Notes under the pieces: generated by a model
Told to the model about the DNA's origin: nothing
What the model saw: the letters and a program-made list of their open reading frames with translations, nothing else
The model's database searches: none
Assembly (NCBI RefSeq): GCF_013359695.1
Contig: NZ_JABFMU010000004.1
Coordinates: 1 to 64,000 of the forward strand
Reading direction: 5' to 3'
Origin: Pseudomonas sp. C2B4
GTDB taxonomy: Bacteria; Pseudomonadota; Gammaproteobacteria; Pseudomonadales; Pseudomonadaceae
Length of the DNA stretch: 64,000 nt
Made by a program: the position numbers and the translations under genes
In this document: piece after piece, positions 17,113-25,912 of the stretch
How positions within the stretch are numbered: the stretch's first letter is position 1
Layout of the letters: each line of letters begins with the position of its first letter

Positions 17113-17967
17113 GTGAATCAGAACCTGACGGTATTGGCTGGACTGATCGGCGCTGGCATCCAGGCTTCGCGCACACCGGCGCTGCACGAGCATGAAGGCG
17201 ATGCCCAGGGTTTGCGCTACCTCTATCGCCTGATCGACCTCGATCAACTGCAACTCGACAGCAATGCCCTGCCCGACCTGTTGATGGCCGCCGAGCGCAT
17301 GAATTTCACCGGACTGAACATCACCTTCCCGTGCAAGCAGGCAATCATCCCGCTGCTCGACGAACTGTCGCCGGAAGCCCGCGGTATTGGCGCGGTCAAC
17401 ACCGTGGTGCTCAAGGACGGTAAACGCATTGGCCACAACACCGACTGCCTTGGGTTTGCCGAAGGCTTTCGCCGAGGCTTGAAAGGCGTTGCCCTCGAGC
17501 GTGTTGTGCAAATGGGCGCCGGTGGCGCTGGCGCGGCGGTCGCTCACGCGTTGTTGAGCGAAGGCGTACAGCAATTGAGCATCTTCGATATGGAAATCAG
17601 CCGTGCCCAGAGCCTGGCCGACAACCTCAACCAACACTTCGGCAGCGGCCGTGCGGTGGCCGGGCATGATTTGACGCTGACCCTGGCCGAGGCTGACGGC
17701 CTGGTGAATACCACGCCGATGGGCATGAAAAAACTGCCGGGAATGCCGGTGCCGGTCGAATTGCTGCGCTCCGAGCTGTGGGTGGCGGAGATTGTTTATT
17801 TCCCACTGGAAACCGAACTGCTGCGCAATGCCCGCGCCCTGGGTTGCCGGACGCTGGATGGCGGCAACATGGCGGTGTTCCAGGCGGTGAAGGCGTTCGA
17901 ATTGTTCAGTGGTGTGGTGCCGGATGCGCAGCGGATGCTGGCGCACTTTCAGAGCATGAATGTCTGA
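17113..17967 (+). CDS. Shikimate/quinate dehydrogenase (AroE family)
   Basis: This 284-residue NAD(P)-dependent dehydrogenase interconverts shikimate with 3-dehydroshikimate, and possibly quinate with dehydroquinate. Visible marks are the substrate-site segment GLIGAGIQASRTPALHE, NITFPCKQAIIPLLDEL with the catalytic Lys, GAVNTVV, HNTDCLGF, the nucleotide loop MGAGGAGAAVAHALL (about 137-151), and NTTPMGM. A GTG at 17113 with GAGAGGG upstream is chosen; a GTG at 17104 overlapping the aroQ stop is an alternative. The RT-type 'SRTPALHE' and YRLIDLDQL pattern places it with catabolic quinate/shikimate dehydrogenases, not with biosynthetic AroE. No PQQ quinate dehydrogenase is in the window. Confidence 0.9.
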   Translation: MNQNLTVLAGLIGAGIQASRTPALHEHEGDAQGLRYLYRLIDLDQLQLDSNALPDLLMAAERMNFTGLNITFPCKQAIIPLLDELSPEARGIGAVNTVVLKDGKRIGHNTDCLGFAEGFRRGLKGVALERVVQMGAGGAGAAVAHALLSEGVQQLSIFDMEISRAQSLADNLNQHFGSGRAVAGHDLTLTLAEADGLVNTTPMGMKKLPGMPVPVELLRSELWVAEIVYFPLETELLRNARALGCRTLDGGNMAVFQAVKAFELFSGVVPDAQRMLAHFQSMNV

Positions 17968-17988
17968 AGGTCAAGATTGAGATGCTTT

Positions 17989-18101
17989 TGTGGCGAGCGA
18001 GCTTGCTCGCGCTGGGCGGCGTAGCGGCCCCAAAATGTTGGAAACAATCCAGTATTTTGTGAGTGCTGCGCACTCAAACGGGAGCAAGCTCCCTCGCCAC
18101 A
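17989..18101. repeat. Inverted repeat, variant REP family
   Basis: TGTGGCGAGCGAGCTTGCTCGC and its degenerate inverse (GGAGCAAGCTCCCTCGCCACA) flank about 60 bases. It differs from the main REP core and resembles the form at 41750-41886. It separates the convergent dehydrogenase and TetR genes. Confidence 0.8.
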
Positions 18102-18116
18102 AAACATCCTCGCAGA

Positions 18117-18791
18117 TCAGGCCTGCAAATAGCGCAACACCGACTCGCAGATCATCTCGCGATGACGCTGTTTGATGCTTTCATCCGGCAAGTCGATCTG
18201 GAAAATCTCGCCGAAGGTGTGGCGGTTCGACACGCGATAGAAGCAGAACGAACTGATCAGCAAATGCACATCCAGCGGATCAAGACCGGCGCGGAACACC
18301 CCTTGTTCGGCGCCACGACGCAAAATCTCGCCCAATGAATCGAGGATGGTGTTGTTCATCGCCTTGATCGCGTCCGAGCGCTTCACATATTCAGCGTTGT
18401 GAATGTTCTCGATGCTGACGATGCGCACAAAATCGACGTTGCGATCATGGTGATCGAAGGTGAACTCCACCAGACGTCGAATCGCCTCCACCGGCGCCAG
18501 TTCGGCCAGGTGCAGGCGGTTTTCTGTGTTGCGGATATCGCCGTAGAGCTTTTCCAGAACCTCGACGTAGAGCTGTTCCTTACTGCCGAAGTAGTAATAG
18601 ATCATGCGTTTCGAGGTATGGATGCGCTCGGCGATGGCATCGACGCGAGCACCGGACAGCCCCTGCTGAACGAACTCGACGATCGCTTCTTGCAGGATGT
18701 TCTCGCGGGTTTTTTCCGGGTTGTTCTTGCGACTCTTGCGCGGCTCGACTGGTTGTTCGGGGGCTGCGGAAAGTTCTGAAGTCATCGTCAT
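18117..18791 (-). CDS. TetR-family regulator of the quinate/shikimate cluster
   Basis: The 224-residue protein has a basic Pro/Arg-rich lead (about 1-25). The TetR HTH follows: TRENILQEAIVEFVQQGLSG, then DAIAERIHTSKRMIYYYFGSKEQLYVEVLEKL. The C-terminal ligand domain is of the TetR_C type with HHDRNVDFVRIVSIENIHNAEY. It lies between the aroQ-dehydrogenase unit and quiC, in the same direction as quiC and 102 bases after it. It is the obvious candidate to bind the paired sites at 16591 and 20897, releasing on a pathway intermediate such as dehydroshikimate or protocatechuate. That regulatory link is inference. The first of two in-frame ATG codons is used. Confidence 0.87.
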   Translation of the reverse strand: MTMTSELSAAPEQPVEPRKSRKNNPEKTRENILQEAIVEFVQQGLSGARVDAIAERIHTSKRMIYYYFGSKEQLYVEVLEKLYGDIRNTENRLHLAELAPVEAIRRLVEFTFDHHDRNVDFVRIVSIENIHNAEYVKRSDAIKAMNNTILDSLGEILRRGAEQGVFRAGLDPLDVHLLISSFCFYRVSNRHTFGEIFQIDLPDESIKQRHREMICESVLRYLQA

Positions 18792-18893
18792 TGCGGGCTC
18801 ACGGCCATCACTGCACAGGCTGGCGATTATGAGCCGCGCCGCACACTGAAGGAAGCGGTGCGGCAGCGGTTTGTCGACGTGATTACGATTTTC

Positions 18894-20795
18894 CTACAAC
18901 TTTGTCTGACGTACGGCACCACTTCGGGACTTGGCCATCGCCGCCAGGCGCACTGCCACGTTGGCCGCACCGTAACCGGCGTAGCCGTTCTTGCGCTGGA
19001 TGATCTCGAAGAAGAACCGCCCTTCGAACGGTTCGGTGTACACGTGGAACAACTCGCCACCCTGGGCGTCGCGGTCATACAGCACGTTGTAATAGGCCAG
19101 CTCGCTGAGAAACTCATCGTCGAAATCGAAGCGCGCCGCCAGGTCATCGTAGTAGTTGAGCGGGATATCCAGCAGCGGTACGCCCGCCTCTTTCGCGCGG
19201 CTGACTTGCGCAAAGATGTCGTCGCAATCAAAGGCAATGTGATGCACACCGGAACCGCGATAACTCGACAGCGCGTGTGAGATCGCGGTGTTGCGGTTCT
19301 CGGAAATATTCAGTGGCAAGCGAATCGAACTGTCGCGGCTACGCAATGCACGACTTTTCACCAGACCATAAGGGTCGGGCAGGACCACTTCGTCATCGGC
19401 CTCGAAATCCAGCAAGCTCTTGTAGAACAGCACCCAACTGTCGAGGCTGTCGGCGGGCAGCGCCATGGCCATGTGGTCGATACGCTTCAAGCCACCGTTG
19501 GTCACCGCGTCTGGCAGCAGGTTGAAGTCGGTACCGTAGACATCGGCCTGCTGATCCACCAGGTAAATCAGACTGCCGTCCGGTGCGCGCACGGCGGCAA
19601 GCTCCAGCTCATTCGGGCCGACCAGTCCGCGATAGGGTTGGCCTTTATAAGCCACGGCCCGTGCCAAAGCGCTGGTGCTGTCCTTGACCCGCACAGCGGT
19701 GGCGCAGAGCGATGGGCCGTGGGCCTCGAAGAAACTGTGGCCGAACGAATAGGGCTCGGAGTTGAGGATCAGGTTGATATCGCCCTGGCGCAGCAGGCTG
19801 ACGCTCTTGGATCGATGCTGGCCGGCCTTGACGAAGCCCAGGCGCTCCAGCCAATGCGAAAGCTTGGCACCGAGGCTTTCGTCCACGGCGAACTCAAGAA
19901 ATTCGATGCCGTTGTACTCGCTGGCCTTTGGCGTCTCGAACAAAATGTCGACGTTGGTCGATGCCTGGGTTTCCTGCGCCAGACGCTGGCGGGTTTTTTC
20001 CTCCAGGTACAGCAAGGAGCGCAAACCATCAGCGGCGTTGGCCCGTGGTGGCGCGGCGCGGAACCCGTCGTTGAAGATCTCCAGCGACAGCGGCCCGGTG
20101 TAACCACTCTTGATGATGGGTGCGAGGAAGCCCGGCAAATCGAATTCGCCCTGGCCCGGGAAGCAGCGGAAATGCCGGCTCCACTCCAGCACATCCATGG
20201 CCAGGATCGGCGCGTCGGCCATTTGCACGAAGAAGATCTTGTCGCCGGGAATCTCGGCGATGGCGCTTGGATCACCCTTGAGCGACAGCGTATGAAAGCT
20301 GTCGAGCAACACACCCAGGCTTGGATGGTCGGCCTGACGGACGATGTTCCACACCTGTTGATAAGTGTTCACATGCCGGCCCCAGGCCAATGCTTCGTAG
20401 CCGATGCGCAAGCCGCGTGCGCCGGCACGTTCAGCCAGCAGGCGCAAATCATCGACTAAAATTTGTTCATCACCCACCGAATCCGCAGAGGCGTTGCTGC
20501 ACACCAGCACCAGATCGGTGCCCAGCTCCTGCATCAGGTCGAACTTGCGCTCGGCCCGCTCCAGATTGCGCGACAAGCGGTCACGGCGGCAGCCTTCGAA
20601 ATCCCGGAACGGTTGAAACAGGGTGATGGCGATCCCGAGATCGGCGCACATCTGTCTAATTTCCCGCGGGCTGCCGTCGTAGTAGAGAAGGTCGTTCTCG
20701 AAAATCTCGACGCCGTCAAAACCGGCGGCGGCGATGGCTTCGAGTTTTTCCGGCAGGGTACCGCTCAAGGACACGGTGGCAATGGAACGCTGCAT
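18894..20795 (-). CDS. quiC: 3-dehydroshikimate dehydratase QuiC1-type, fused to VOC/HPPD-like domain
   Basis: This 633-residue enzyme dehydrates 3-dehydroshikimate to protocatechuate. The N-terminal half (about 1-280) is a sugar-phosphate-isomerase-like TIM barrel with metal ligands in GFDGVEIFENDLL, GYEALAWGRHVNTY, VLLDSFHTLSLKG and PLSLEIFNDGF. The C-terminal half (about 290-620) is a duplicated VOC domain like 4-hydroxyphenylpyruvate dioxygenase: KRIDHMAMALP, GVHHIAFDCDDIF, and GRFFFEIIQRKNGYAGYG. The HPPD-like half often causes mis-annotation as a dioxygenase. The two-domain form is the QuiC1 type known in Pseudomonas. First gene of its transcript; an operator-like site lies about 100 bases upstream, shared with the MFS gene. 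Confidence 0.94.
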   Translation of the reverse strand: MQRSIATVSLSGTLPEKLEAIAAAGFDGVEIFENDLLYYDGSPREIRQMCADLGIAITLFQPFRDFEGCRRDRLSRNLERAERKFDLMQELGTDLVLVCSNASADSVGDEQILVDDLRLLAERAGARGLRIGYEALAWGRHVNTYQQVWNIVRQADHPSLGVLLDSFHTLSLKGDPSAIAEIPGDKIFFVQMADAPILAMDVLEWSRHFRCFPGQGEFDLPGFLAPIIKSGYTGPLSLEIFNDGFRAAPPRANAADGLRSLLYLEEKTRQRLAQETQASTNVDILFETPKASEYNGIEFLEFAVDESLGAKLSHWLERLGFVKAGQHRSKSVSLLRQGDINLILNSEPYSFGHSFFEAHGPSLCATAVRVKDSTSALARAVAYKGQPYRGLVGPNELELAAVRAPDGSLIYLVDQQADVYGTDFNLLPDAVTNGGLKRIDHMAMALPADSLDSWVLFYKSLLDFEADDEVVLPDPYGLVKSRALRSRDSSIRLPLNISENRNTAISHALSSYRGSGVHHIAFDCDDIFAQVSRAKEAGVPLLDIPLNYYDDLAARFDFDDEFLSELAYYNVLYDRDAQGGELFHVYTEPFEGRFFFEIIQRKNGYAGYGAANVAVRLAAMAKSRSGAVRQTKL

Positions 20796-21296
20796 TTTTC
20801 GACTCCCGGTGGAGGCTTCGGCTACAGGGAATTTGCGCCGATTTTAAAAGAGTGAGCGAATTATTGAGCTGACCGGAGCAATGAGCAATTTAAAGTGTAC
20901 TACCCGGTTAGTTTTACGTGCGATTATCGAACACAATGGACTTTGGCGAATTGACGATTTTTTGTTCACTGCGCAACATCAACACCACATTGATACCGGA
21001 TATGAACCCCGGCTATCAGTTAACAAAGACCCTGAACACCACATAAAAATTTCAAAAAACGGGTATACGCTCATGCGCTCATTAAACGCCTTGCTCACTC
21101 GAACCGCCGTCATTACGCCTTGCCTGGCGTCCATCCGAACCCTGCGCCCCGTCGGCACCACCGTGCCGCTCGCTGAATAACCCGTCAGCCGACGAAAACA
21201 GCCGATCAGTCCTTTCGCGCCCGCCGCCATCGATTGATCACGCGCCCTTGAAGTCCAGACGAGCTTCGCTTGTCAGTCATTGAACGGATGGCACAG
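20796..21296. promoter_or_regulatory. Divergent control region quiC / MFS importer
   Basis: This 501-base gap carries the promoters for both genes and the operator-like site at 20897-20910. The middle (20880-21080) is AT-rich. A 99-codon frame beginning at 20881 spans it, but I see no family resemblance and do not call it a gene. Confidence 0.6.
20897..20910 (-). promoter_or_regulatory. Second operator-like site (candidate TetR target)
   Basis: The minus strand reads TAACCGGGTAGTAC, differing at two positions from TAACCAGTTAGTAC at 16591-16604. Both are followed by A/T-rich bases. The site lies 102 bases upstream of quiC and 387 upstream of the MFS start. Confidence 0.6.
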
Positions 21297-22634
21297 ATGA
21301 ACCCTACTCAAAGCTCTCGCATGGCCCCGGCCATGAGCGCCGCCACCGGCGGCATCGGCGACAAAATCCGCGGCGCCATGGCTGTCGGCAAAACCCGTTG
21401 GGGCATGCTGGCGCTGGTGTTCTTCGCCACCACCCTGAACTACATCGACCGCGCCGCCCTCGGCGTCATGCAGCCTATCCTTGCCAAGGAAATGAGCTGG
21501 ACGGCGATGGACTACGCCAACATCAACTTCTGGTTCCAGGTCGGTTACGCCATCGGTTTCGTGCTGCAAGGCCGCTTGATCGACCGGGTCGGCGTGAAGC
21601 GCGTGTTCTTCTGTGCCGTGCTGCTCTGGAGCCTGGCGACCGGCGCCCACGGCCTAGCCACGTCAGCCGCGGGTTTCATGGTCTGCCGCTTCATTCTCGG
21701 CCTGACCGAGGCCGCCAACTACCCGGCCTGCGTAAAGACTACGCGCCTGTGGTTCCCGGCCGGCGAACGCGCCGTGGCCACCGGTATTTTCAACGCCGGG
21801 ACCAACGTCGGTGCGATGTTCACGCCGATGCTGCTGCCGCTGATCCTTCACGCCTGGGGCTGGCAGGCTGCGTTTCTTTGCATGGCGTCACTGGGCGGTA
21901 TCTGGCTGCTGTTCTGGGCCTTGAAGTATTTCAACCCGGAAGATCATCCGACCGTTAAACAATCGGAGCTGGAGTACATCCAGAACGAAGTCGAGCCGGA
22001 ACAAACCCGCGTGCCGTTCTCGCGAATCCTGCGTATGCGTGGCACCTGGGCCTTCGCCCTCGCCTACGCGATCACCGCGCCGGTGTTCTGGTTCTACCTA
22101 TACTGGCTGCCACCGTTCCTCAACCAGCAATACAACCTGGGCATCAACGTGACCCAGATGGGCATTCCGCTGATCATCATCTACCTCACCGCCGACTTCG
22201 GCAGCGTGGGCGGCGGGATTCTGTCCTCGTTCCTGATCGGCCGCGGCGTCAACCCGATCAAGGCGCGCTTGATGTCCATGTTCCTGTTCGCCTGCTGCAT
22301 CATCGGCGTGATTGTGGCGGCCGGCTCCAGCAACCTGTGGGTGGCCGTTGCCGCGATTTCCCTGGCCATTGGCGCGCACCAGGCCTGGACCGCGAACATC
22401 TGGAGCCTGGTGATGGACTACACGCCCAAGCACATGATGAGCACGGTGTTCGGTTTCGGCGGCATGTGTGCAGCGATTGGCGGGATGTTCATGACCCAGT
22501 TGGTCGGCCACATCCTGACCATCACCAACAACAACTACGCTGTGCTGTTCACCCTGATTCCGGCGATGTACTTCATCGCGCTGACCTGGATGTACTTCAT
22601 GGCACCGCGCAAGATCCCGAAAGTAGAAGACTGA
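21297..22634 (+). CDS. MFS transporter, anion:cation symporter type (probable quinate/shikimate importer)
   Basis: This 445-residue, twelve-helix transporter has ACS-family marks: TLNYIDRAALGVMQP (about 39-53), QVGYAIGFVLQGRLIDRVGVKR with the loop 2-3 motif, and RFILGLTEAANYPACVKTTRLWFP (about 122-145). A second half opens TWAFALAYAITAPVFWFYLYWLPP. ACS members take up organic acids such as hexuronates and aromatic acids. Its position divergent from quiC, with a shared operator-like site, makes quinate or shikimate the likely substrate. The ATG at 21297 is preferred, with GGATGG upstream; further ATG/GTG codons begin at 21270. A strong terminator follows. Confidence 0.88.
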   Translation: MNPTQSSRMAPAMSAATGGIGDKIRGAMAVGKTRWGMLALVFFATTLNYIDRAALGVMQPILAKEMSWTAMDYANINFWFQVGYAIGFVLQGRLIDRVGVKRVFFCAVLLWSLATGAHGLATSAAGFMVCRFILGLTEAANYPACVKTTRLWFPAGERAVATGIFNAGTNVGAMFTPMLLPLILHAWGWQAAFLCMASLGGIWLLFWALKYFNPEDHPTVKQSELEYIQNEVEPEQTRVPFSRILRMRGTWAFALAYAITAPVFWFYLYWLPPFLNQQYNLGINVTQMGIPLIIIYLTADFGSVGGGILSSFLIGRGVNPIKARLMSMFLFACCIIGVIVAAGSSNLWVAVAAISLAIGAHQAWTANIWSLVMDYTPKHMMSTVFGFGGMCAAIGGMFMTQLVGHILTITNNNYAVLFTLIPAMYFIALTWMYFMAPRKIPKVED

Positions 22635-22645
22635 TGTTCCCTCGG

Positions 22646-22679
22646 CGCGGGCCCGGTTTCGGGCCTGCGCTTTTTTTTG
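22646..22679 (+). terminator. Rho-independent terminator after the MFS gene
   Basis: The GC-rich stem GGCCCG-GTTT-CGGGCC is extended by GCGC/GCGC flanks and ends in a T-run, 12 bases after the MFS stop. Confidence 0.9.
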
Positions 22680-22742
22680 CCTGCGATTTGCCCGGGCTCA
22701 GCGGCGTACATCAGTCAACCTCTATGTTGAATGACAATCCGT

Positions 22743-22767
22743 CTTCGCGAGCAGGCTCGCTCCCACA
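22743..22767. repeat. Single REP copy
   Basis: One copy in the inverse orientation (CTTCGCGAGCAGGCTCGCTC) lies between convergent transporter genes. Confidence 0.9.
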
Positions 22768-22786
22768 GTTTTTTATCGGTGACCTT

Positions 22787-23665
22787 CTACTTTCGACTTT
22801 GCTGCCAGGCCGCCGCCAGCCCGCTGCAGCAAATCACGGCGATGCCAATCACGGTGGTAAGGGTCGGCGTGTGGGAAAACAGCAGCCACCCCAGCAGGCC
22901 GGCAAACACGATCTGGCAGTAACTGAATGGTGCCAACAAGGCCGGTGCCGCATGACGGAAGGCCTGGGTCAGGAACAAGTGCGCCGTCATCCCGCAGGCC
23001 CCCAGTGCCACCATCATCGAGCCGTGCAACAGGTTCGGCATTTGCCAGAAAAACGGCACCAGCGCACTCATCACCAGGGTGTTGCACAGCCCGGCGAAGA
23101 AGTTGCTGGTGGTTGGGCTATCGATCTCGCTGAGCTTGCGCGTCAGCAGCTGATAGAAACAGAAAAACAGCGCCGAGCAGAACGGCAGCAACACCGCCGG
23201 GGTGAACAAGTCACCACCGGGGTGGACGATGATCAGCACCCCACTGAAACCGAAAATCACCGCCAGCCATTGCCCCCGCGTGACCCGTTCTTTCAGGAGC
23301 GGCACCGACAATGCAGTGACCAGCACCGGTGCCAGGAAGTTGACCGACGTGGCCTCGGCCAACGGGATGTACATCAACCCGGTGGTGAAAAACAGGCTGG
23401 TGCCCAGCAGACACAGTGCCCGAATCACCTGAAGCAGCGGCCGCTTCGTGCGCAGAACCCGCAGCCCGGATTGCGGCAGGAAAATCCCGGCCATCAACAA
23501 GGTGTGCACCACGTAACGGGCCCACACCACCATCACAATCGGATAGAAACCGGAAAGGTATTTCGATATCGCGTCATGACTGGAAAACAGGAAGGTTGCG
23601 ACAACGATCAGCAGGATCCCCTTGAAGGGCTGATTGACGCCGGAAAGCGGGGTGCTGACGGTCAT
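22787..23665 (-). CDS. EamA-family (DMT) transporter
   Basis: This 292-residue protein comprises two EamA repeats of five helices each. The first begins FKGILLIVVATFLFSSHDAI with YPIVMVVWARYVVHTLL. The second centres on ALGACGMTAHLFLTQAFRHA then PFSYCQIVFAGLLGWLLF. It is a drug/metabolite-transporter family permease, usually an exporter of amino acids or small metabolites; no substrate can be assigned. It runs in the same direction as the TIM-barrel and Gfo/Idh genes upstream of it but is separated from them by a REP doublet, so shared transcription is uncertain. It converges with the quinate importer. Confidence 0.87.
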   Translation of the reverse strand: MTVSTPLSGVNQPFKGILLIVVATFLFSSHDAISKYLSGFYPIVMVVWARYVVHTLLMAGIFLPQSGLRVLRTKRPLLQVIRALCLLGTSLFFTTGLMYIPLAEATSVNFLAPVLVTALSVPLLKERVTRGQWLAVIFGFSGVLIIVHPGGDLFTPAVLLPFCSALFFCFYQLLTRKLSEIDSPTTSNFFAGLCNTLVMSALVPFFWQMPNLLHGSMMVALGACGMTAHLFLTQAFRHAAPALLAPFSYCQIVFAGLLGWLLFSHTPTLTTVIGIAVICCSGLAAAWQQSRK

Positions 23666-23692
23666 TGGGTTTCCTTTTTTACATCCTTAATT

Positions 23693-23792
23693 TGTAGGAG
23701 CGAGCTTGCTCGCGATGGTCGTCAACGATGATGAGGGCTGCCTGGATAAACACGGCGCCCTTTCGTCCATCGCGAGCAAGCTCGCTCCTACA
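23693..23792. repeat. REP doublet (TTGCTCGCGA variant)
   Basis: TGTAGGAGCGAGCTTGCTCGC and its inverse are separated by about 55 bases. Both arms carry the same variant bases, as expected if the pair evolves as one unit. Confidence 0.93.
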
Positions 23793-23814
23793 CGCGACAG
23801 GTGCGCAGCACCGC

Positions 23815-24630
23815 TTACATCCGCGCCAACAAATCCCGGGTTTTATCCAAAGCCATCTGCGCCCGGTCCAACCCACTCACACCCTGTTCCAGCAGTTGCA
23901 CCGTGGGAATCTCCAGGCTCAAGGGAATGTTAGCCGGCAAACCTTGCAACAACCTTGTCAGATCGCAATCACCATCACCGGGAAACCGTCGCTCGTTACG
24001 CGCCTGACGCAAGATCTCGGCCATGTCGGACGGTCGCGGTCCGGCGACATCACACAATTGGGCATACCGTAACCGTGATGGGCTGACCCTGGCCAGTTCT
24101 TCCAGCCGTGAACCCGAACGATCGAAGTGGAACGCGTCCACCAGTACCGCGCCATTTTCGCGCCCGGCGCCCTCGACGATGCGCACCGCTTGTGCAAGAT
24201 CGCGCGCATCGGTCCAGGGCATGAATTCCAGATGCGGATGCAACCCATAAGACGCTGCCAGATCACAAAGTTCGGCAAAGTTTTCCGTCAATCGTTGCTC
24301 GTCAGCATCGTTACCAGCCACCAGTAATTCAGTGGCACCGAATTCGGCGCCGACCGCCAGAATGGTCTCGAAATCGGCGACAACGGTGTCCGGTTTCAAT
24401 CGAAGAATTTCCACATCCAGTACACCAATGCCGGTATCGCGCAGGCGCGCCAGGGTCTGGCGCCGCAACTCGACATCCGCCACCAGCGCATAGTGATGTT
24501 CTTCCGGCGTTGCTGGCACCAGACGCAAGCCGACATGACTGTAACCGGCCCGCGCCGCGACCTCGACCATGTCAGGGGGCGACAACTCCAATACCGTCAG
24601 GCTGGCCAGGGAAAAGATTCGTTCGCTCAT
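23815..24630 (-). CDS. Sugar phosphate isomerase/epimerase (xylose-isomerase-like TIM barrel)
   Basis: This 271-residue AP endonuclease 2-type barrel has the expected metal-site segments: DVEILRLKPDT, HPHLEFMPWTD with an acidic ligand, AVLVDAFHFDRSG, YAQLCDVAGPRP and a late PLSLEIPT. Family members isomerise or epimerise sugars, keto-inositols and related acids. The ATG at 24630 is taken, 2 bases after the stop of the Gfo/Idh dehydrogenase, so the two form an operon. The pairing of a Gfo/Idh dehydrogenase with such a barrel is common in inositol- or sugar-acid-like pathways. The substrate here is unknown. Confidence 0.86.
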   Translation of the reverse strand: MSERIFSLASLTVLELSPPDMVEVAARAGYSHVGLRLVPATPEEHHYALVADVELRRQTLARLRDTGIGVLDVEILRLKPDTVVADFETILAVGAEFGATELLVAGNDADEQRLTENFAELCDLAASYGLHPHLEFMPWTDARDLAQAVRIVEGAGRENGAVLVDAFHFDRSGSRLEELARVSPSRLRYAQLCDVAGPRPSDMAEILRQARNERRFPGDGDCDLTRLLQGLPANIPLSLEIPTVQLLEQGVSGLDRAQMALDKTRDLLARM

Positions 24631-24632
24631 GC

Positions 24633-25688
24633 TCAACCCTCGATCAACGTTGGAGCGCAAGCGTGACCGGTTTCGGCGGCTTCGCGAATGGCTTCTACAA
24701 GCGCCAGCGTGCGGGCAGCATCGGCAGCACTGACCAGCGGCTCGATCTCCCGTCGCGCGACGCGCACGAAGTGCTGCAATTGCAAACGCAAGGCTTCATC
24801 GGCACTGAAGTTTTCCTGAGTCGCCAGCAAGGGTTCGTGCCAACCGCCATCGACCTCTGCGTAGTGCCAGCGTTTGAGTTGCGGAATACTCAGCGCACCA
24901 CCCGTCCCGGCCAGCAAATAGCACGGCTGGTCGGCCTGACGCGGATACACCGGGTTCTCCCCTGCACCCAGCTCCCAACTCCAGGGCGCCGCCACCGCAT
25001 CGGAACCGGTCAGGCTGCCCAGCGCACCGTTGTCGAACTGCAGGAGCACCGCCGCGCAATCCTCGTTGGCAAACTCACGGATCGCGTTGCTGGTGATGGC
25101 CTGAACCTGACGCACCTCACCGCACAGGTGTCGCAGCAGGTCGAGGTCATGGATCAGGTTGGTCAGCAACATCCCCGCCCCGGCTTCACGCCGCCACGGT
25201 GTTTCGAAATAGCTGTCGGGCTTGCGCAACTGCCAGAGTGCGGTGACCGTAGTCAACCGGCCAAGGGCGCCGCTGTGGACAAGTTCATGGGCACGAACGA
25301 TCAGCGGATTGTGACGACGGTGATGACCGACCAGCACCGGAACACCCGTGGATTTCGTGGCAGCCACCAGTTTGCGGACTTCGTCCTGGTGTACGCCCAC
25401 CGGTTTTTCCAGCAACACCGGCACGCCAGCGGCGAGGCAATCGAGCGCGGTGCTGACGTGCAGATTATTCGGATTGGCGACGATGACAGCGTCCGGCTTC
25501 GCCTCCTCCAGCATCTGACAATGATCGGCGAAATACGCCACACCCCATTCGGCCGCGAGACTGGCCGCTTGCGGGCCGGGATCGGCGACTGCGCACAGGG
25601 TGGCTTCCGTCAGGGATTTCAGGTGCCGGTAATGCTGCTGACCCATGTTACCAGCGCCGATCAGGGCGATGCGAAGGGGCGAACTCAT
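24633..25688 (-). CDS. Gfo/Idh/MocA family oxidoreductase
   Basis: This 351-residue NAD(P)-dependent dehydrogenase has an N-terminal Rossmann fold starting RIALIGAGNMGQQHYRHL (about 6-23). The cofactor/catalytic motif is VLLEKPVGVHQDEV with the conserved EKP lysine (about 91-104). A C-terminal alpha/beta sheet domain contains MLLTNLIHDLDLLRHL, the HDxDxxR-like motif of the family. Substrates are typically inositols, sugar lactones or sugar acids. It is first in an operon with the TIM-barrel gene; a REP doublet lies upstream and then the IclR gene in the same orientation. Confidence 0.9.
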   Translation of the reverse strand: MSSPLRIALIGAGNMGQQHYRHLKSLTEATLCAVADPGPQAASLAAEWGVAYFADHCQMLEEAKPDAVIVANPNNLHVSTALDCLAAGVPVLLEKPVGVHQDEVRKLVAATKSTGVPVLVGHHRRHNPLIVRAHELVHSGALGRLTTVTALWQLRKPDSYFETPWRREAGAGMLLTNLIHDLDLLRHLCGEVRQVQAITSNAIREFANEDCAAVLLQFDNGALGSLTGSDAVAAPWSWELGAGENPVYPRQADQPCYLLAGTGGALSIPQLKRWHYAEVDGGWHEPLLATQENFSADEALRLQLQHFVRVARREIEPLVSAADAARTLALVEAIREAAETGHACAPTLIEG

Positions 25689-25820
25689 GGGGTGGTCCTC
25701 TTGTGGTTATTGTTGGAGGGGTGGATTCCAACAATTTAGAACCTGGTTCCAGATTCTTACACACGCATGGACAGATAGTGTTCGAACAGCGCACAGCTTT
25801 ACGGTTACACCCATTCAAAC

Positions 25821-25909
25821 TGTGGGAGCAAGCCTGCTCGCGAAAGCGTCGAATCAGCCAACACACCAGTGACTGTCAAATCGCATTCGCGGGCAGGCTC
25901 GCTCCCACA
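25821..25909. repeat. REP doublet
   Basis: Two inverted copies, each with a few differences from the main core (GTGGGAGCAAGCC and GCGGGCAGG), lie immediately after the IclR stop codon. Confidence 0.92.
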
Positions 25910-25912
25910 GGG

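Noticed and set aside
20881..21180. 99-codon frame between quiC and the MFS gene
   Set aside because: It has a GGAGCA before its ATG, but the sequence shows no domain, changes composition midway and covers the operator-like site. A short leader peptide cannot be excluded.
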